DNA from: Chitinophaga pinensis
GTDB lineage: Bacteria; Bacteroidota; Bacteroidia; UKL13-3
Reading direction: 5' to 3'
Assembly: GCA_945861965.1 (NCBI GenBank)
Contig: CAMAWM010000007.1
Location: forward strand, 1 to 64,000
DNA length: 64,000 nt
Under the pieces are notes generated by a model. It saw nothing but the letters and a program-made list of their open reading frames with translations. It was not told the origin of the DNA and ran no database searches. Made by a program: the position numbers and the translations under genes. Of this stretch, positions 60,507 through 64,000 are shown one piece after another (the stretch's first letter is position 1; each line of letters opens with the position of its first letter).

Positions 60507-63203
60507 TTAAAACAATTTTGGTTGTTTATCTTTGCTTAAATCGACTTTCAGCTTGGGTTTAACTTTTGGAATTTCAACCTCATCTTCCAATAATTTTTTA
60601 AGCAACTCTTCTTCTTGCTTAATAAATTCTTCGTTAATCAATTCGGTTTGATTGCTCAATTCTTTACGATTAGCGGGCTCTTCTGGCTTTTCTATTTCAG
60701 GATTTGGCGGCATCAAGTCAATGCTTAACAAATCAAAACCAGCTATTTTATTTCCAATTGCTTTCCATCCTTTCACATCAATAAATTTTGAAAGATTTAT
60801 CGTTTGTTCCTTAGCTGTTTTTTTGTTTTTCCCTGTTGCTAATTTTATTGTTGGCTCTTTAAAATCTGTTGCCATTGATATGAAATTTTTATCCCCTTCA
60901 GTAATAAACAAAAACTTTTTATTCAGCGTTAGTGTTTCAATTAAAAATCTTTTGGCAAAATACATTTTGTTCTTTGCATCAAAATAAACGCATGAAATTG
61001 GCTTTTCAGATTTGAATTTATTAATATGTGCAACTTGATTTTCTTCGTATCTGTTTGTCAAGTCAAAATTAGTAAGCTCGTAATTTCCATCTTTATAAAT
61101 CACTAAAATCAAATCATCGTTTTGGTAGCTGCCAATGTATTTTCCTCTGCCTTCGCTACTAAGTCTTCCGATGGCTTCATCGTACCAAATTTCTCTTCCA
61201 CCAATTGTTGAAACTCCTTTTGTTTTTTGCTTAACAGATTTTACCAAATATTTAGAAATAATGTTTCCCTGAACTCCCCTACCCTTAATTGCCAACTCCG
61301 AAAAATCAAAGTCAAACATCAACTTACGCGCATGACTTAAAGGACTTAAAGTAATGCTTACAATTTCGGCTTCGCTATTTGGATTTGCTGAAAAATATAA
61401 AATTTTCGAATTTGTATTTCCTTGTGTCAAATCGTATTCTTTATCTCTGGTAACTCCAGTAACATTGAATCGTTTTGTATAGCTCACCTTCGATTTTCCA
61501 TCGATGTAAATTAGGTTGTAGGTTTTTCTTTCGTCATTTTTTCGGAACACATCGGCATGAATAATATCCTTTCCCATAAAGGCTTTGTCTTGCACTTTGC
61601 TAACCATCATTTTGCCGTCTTTTCTAAACACAATAATGTCGTCAATATCTGAACAGTCAACAATAAATTCATCCTTTTTTAATCCAAATCCAACAAAACC
61701 TTCTTCTCTGTTTATGTAAAGTTTTTGATTTGCAATGGCTACAGTTTTGGCTTCAATCGTATCAAAAGTTTTAATTTCAGTTTTTCGTTCTCGGCCTTTT
61801 GAATATTTTTTTTGCAATCCCTCAAAATAGTTAATCGTATAGGGCTTTGGATTTTCTAAATCGAATTTTACTTGTTCCAATTCTGCTTTAACCTTTGCTA
61901 TGTGATCCTCTGCTTTAAATCCATCGTATTTTGAAATACGTTTAATTTTTATTTCAGTAAGTTTTAAAATATCATCCTCATTGATTTCACGTAAGAATTG
62001 TTTTTTAAACTTGTTCATTCCGCGCCAAATCGCGTCAATTACTTCCTCAAAAGTTTCGCACTCTTCAATATCACGGTAGATTCTTTTTTCAATAAAAACC
62101 TTTTCAAGTGTTGAATAATTCCAGTCTTCTTCTAATTCGTGTTTGCGAATCTTCAATTCCTGAATCAGCAAGTTCAATGTGTTTTCAGTACTTATTTTAA
62201 GCAGCTCGTTAACAGTAATAAAAACTGGCTTTTCATTATTAATAACACACGCATTTGGCGAAATTGAAATTTCACAATCCGTAAAAGCATATAAAGCATC
62301 AATGGTTATATCTGGCGAAACTCCTGGCGCCAACTGAATTTCAATCTCTACATCTTTAGCGGTATTATCAATTACTTTTTTGATTTTAATTTTACCCGAA
62401 TCGTTTGCTTTGATGATTGAATCAATGAGTCCGCCTGTTGTAGTACTAAAAGGAATGTCTTTTACAATTAACGTTTTTTTGTCCAACTCTTCAATCTTAG
62501 CCCTGCAACGAATTTTACCTCCACGCAATCCCATATTGTAATTTGATACATCTATGGTTCCACCAGTGGGAAAATCAGGAAAGATTTCAAATTTTTTATT
62601 CTTCAAAATATTTATTGACGCTTCAATAAGTTCAATAAAATTGTGGGGTAAAATCTTGGTTGACAAACCAACTGCAATTCCTTCAACGCCTTGAGCTAGC
62701 AACAATGGGAATTTCATTGGCAATGTTACCGGCTCTTTTTTTCTGCCATCGTAACTGTTTTGCCAAGATGTGGTTTTTGAATTAAATGCTACTTCCAAAG
62801 CAAATTTCGACAATCGGACTTCAATATATCTGGCTGCTGCTGCAGAATCTCCAGTTCTCACATCTCCCCAATTGCCTTGTGTTTCAAACAGAATATCTTT
62901 TTGGCCAATATTTACAAGTGCTTCACCAATTGCAGCATCACCGTGAGGATGGTATTGCATTGTTTGTCCGATTACATTTGCCACTTTATTAAATCTGCCA
63001 TCGTCCATTTCTTTCATGCTATGCAAAATTCTTCTTTGTACAGGCTTCAATCCATCATTTACTGCAGGAACTGCACGTTCAAGAATAACATAACTGGCAT
63101 AATCTAAAAACCAATCTTGATACAAACCATTTATGGCTGTAACATGGTATTCGATAGGAGTTTCTTGATTATTTAATTTATTTTCTAAATCTTTTTCGTC
63201 CAT
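60507..63203 (-). CDS. parC: DNA topoisomerase IV subunit A (ParC/GyrA family)
   Basis: LDYASYVILERAVPAVNDGLKPVQRRILHSMKEM, YHPHGDAAIGEALV, active-site region RYIEVRLSKFA; start set at MDEKDLENKL. Confidence 0.94.
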   Translation of the reverse strand: MDEKDLENKLNNQETPIEYHVTAINGLYQDWFLDYASYVILERAVPAVNDGLKPVQRRILHSMKEMDDGRFNKVANVIGQTMQYHPHGDAAIGEALVNIGQKDILFETQGNWGDVRTGDSAAAARYIEVRLSKFALEVAFNSKTTSWQNSYDGRKKEPVTLPMKFPLLLAQGVEGIAVGLSTKILPHNFIELIEASINILKNKKFEIFPDFPTGGTIDVSNYNMGLRGGKIRCRAKIEELDKKTLIVKDIPFSTTTGGLIDSIIKANDSGKIKIKKVIDNTAKDVEIEIQLAPGVSPDITIDALYAFTDCEISISPNACVINNEKPVFITVNELLKISTENTLNLLIQELKIRKHELEEDWNYSTLEKVFIEKRIYRDIEECETFEEVIDAIWRGMNKFKKQFLREINEDDILKLTEIKIKRISKYDGFKAEDHIAKVKAELEQVKFDLENPKPYTINYFEGLQKKYSKGRERKTEIKTFDTIEAKTVAIANQKLYINREEGFVGFGLKKDEFIVDCSDIDDIIVFRKDGKMMVSKVQDKAFMGKDIIHADVFRKNDERKTYNLIYIDGKSKVSYTKRFNVTGVTRDKEYDLTQGNTNSKILYFSANPNSEAEIVSITLSPLSHARKLMFDFDFSELAIKGRGVQGNIISKYLVKSVKQKTKGVSTIGGREIWYDEAIGRLSSEGRGKYIGSYQNDDLILVIYKDGNYELTNFDLTNRYEENQVAHINKFKSEKPISCVYFDAKNKMYFAKRFLIETLTLNKKFLFITEGDKNFISMATDFKEPTIKLATGKNKKTAKEQTINLSKFIDVKGWKAIGNKIAGFDLLSIDLMPPNPEIEKPEEPANRKELSNQTELINEEFIKQEEELLKKLLEDEVEIPKVKPKLKVDLSKDKQPKLF

Positions 63204-63366
63204 TAATGCAAAATCAGTCTTCAATATTACAAATATGGTCAATATTATAATTCACAAGTTTTCAGAATTTGGTGGGAAAATTTATTTAAAAAGTATTTTA
63301 AAAATAATCAGCTCTATTTTTCTTAATTAGTAAACTGTAGTATTTTTAGTATTCTTGTCGATTATT

Positions 63367-64000
63367 ATGTCTACTGCTGCAAATTATACAAGTCAAATAA
63401 AAAAGTATGCGCATCAACTTGGCTTCAGTTTTATTGGAATTAGCAAAGCTGAATTCTTAGAAAATGAAGCACCTAAACTTGAAAACTGGCTTAAATCTGG
63501 TATGCAAGGTAGAATGGCTTATATGGATAGCAATATTGATAAGCGGCTTGATCCTAGACTTTTGGTGTATGGTGCGAAGTCTGTAATTAGCGTTATGTAT
63601 AATTACTATACTGATAAAAAACAAAAAGATAACAGCGCTCCGCAAATTTCAAAATATGCATTTGGCGAAGACTATCATTTTGTGGTTAAAGAGAAACTGC
63701 GAGAACTTTTATTTTATATCCAAACTGAAATAGGCGAAGTAAATGGAAGGTGCTTTGTTGATTCTGCTCCAATATTAGAACGTGCTTGGGCAGCTAAAAG
63801 TGGATTGGGCTGGGTTGGTAAAAATGCAAACATCATTAATAAAAATAGCGGTTCGTTTTTTTTCTTGGCCGAAATTATTTTAGATTTAGAATTAAATTAC
63901 GATTCTCCTGTTCAAGATTTTTGCGGAACTTGTACTGCTTGTATTGATGCTTGCCCAACCGATGCAATTGTAGCACCAACATTAATTGACGGAAGCAAAT
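63367..64000 (+). CDS. queG: Epoxyqueuosine reductase QueG (partial, runs off right edge)
   Basis: [31 protein letters not shown]...[17 protein letters not shown]...[21 protein letters not shown]; not in ORF track because unterminated. Confidence 0.95.
   Translation, partial: MSTAANYTSQIKKYAHQLGFSFIGISKAEFLENEAPKLENWLKSGMQGRMAYMDSNIDKRLDPRLLVYGAKSVISVMYNYYTDKKQKDNSAPQISKYAFGEDYHFVVKEKLRELLFYIQTEIGEVNGRCFVDSAPILERAWAAKSGLGWVGKNANIINKNSGSFFFLAEIILDLELNYDSPVQDFCGTCTACIDACPTDAIVAPTLIDGSK

Overview
AT-rich chromosomal window from a member of the Bacteroidota. Supporting signs are T9SS C-terminal sorting tails, a MurF-Alr fusion, DUF3109/DUF4290/DUF1573 proteins, ribosomal protein THX, and TAnnTTTG-type -7 promoter elements. 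Most of it is core housekeeping: murF-alr, recX, rsmG, carA, eno, rpsU, folD, lepA, rpsA, coaE, yajC, nusB, ligA, queE, nfu, ppk1, parC, queG, and a cox-cta cytochrome oxidase operon. There is also a wzx/wzz/wzy-type surface polysaccharide block. Position 1 to about 3.9 kb is a rearranged patch. It holds a 95-bp direct duplication in front of two signal-peptide genes, a 30-bp inverted-repeat element, a truncated Type ISP-like restriction-modification N-terminus, an attC-like imperfect palindrome, and a small in-frame ORF behind stop codons. The most interesting candidate system is a probable 8-amino-Kdo (Kdo8N) / lipid A operon at 25961-31698: kdnA, kdnB, kdsA, a transaldolase-like domain fused to a KdsD-type CBS pair, a small membrane protein, and a PagL-like deacylase. 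The fusion looks like a KdsD in which the sugar-isomerase (SIS) domain has been replaced by an FSA/transaldolase-type aldolase, which suggests an alternative source of D-arabinose-5-phosphate. The rpsU leader also carries an unusually strong Shine-Dalgarno next to a hairpin, consistent with S21 autoregulation. All calls come from reading the sequence and recognising motifs. No database search was run.
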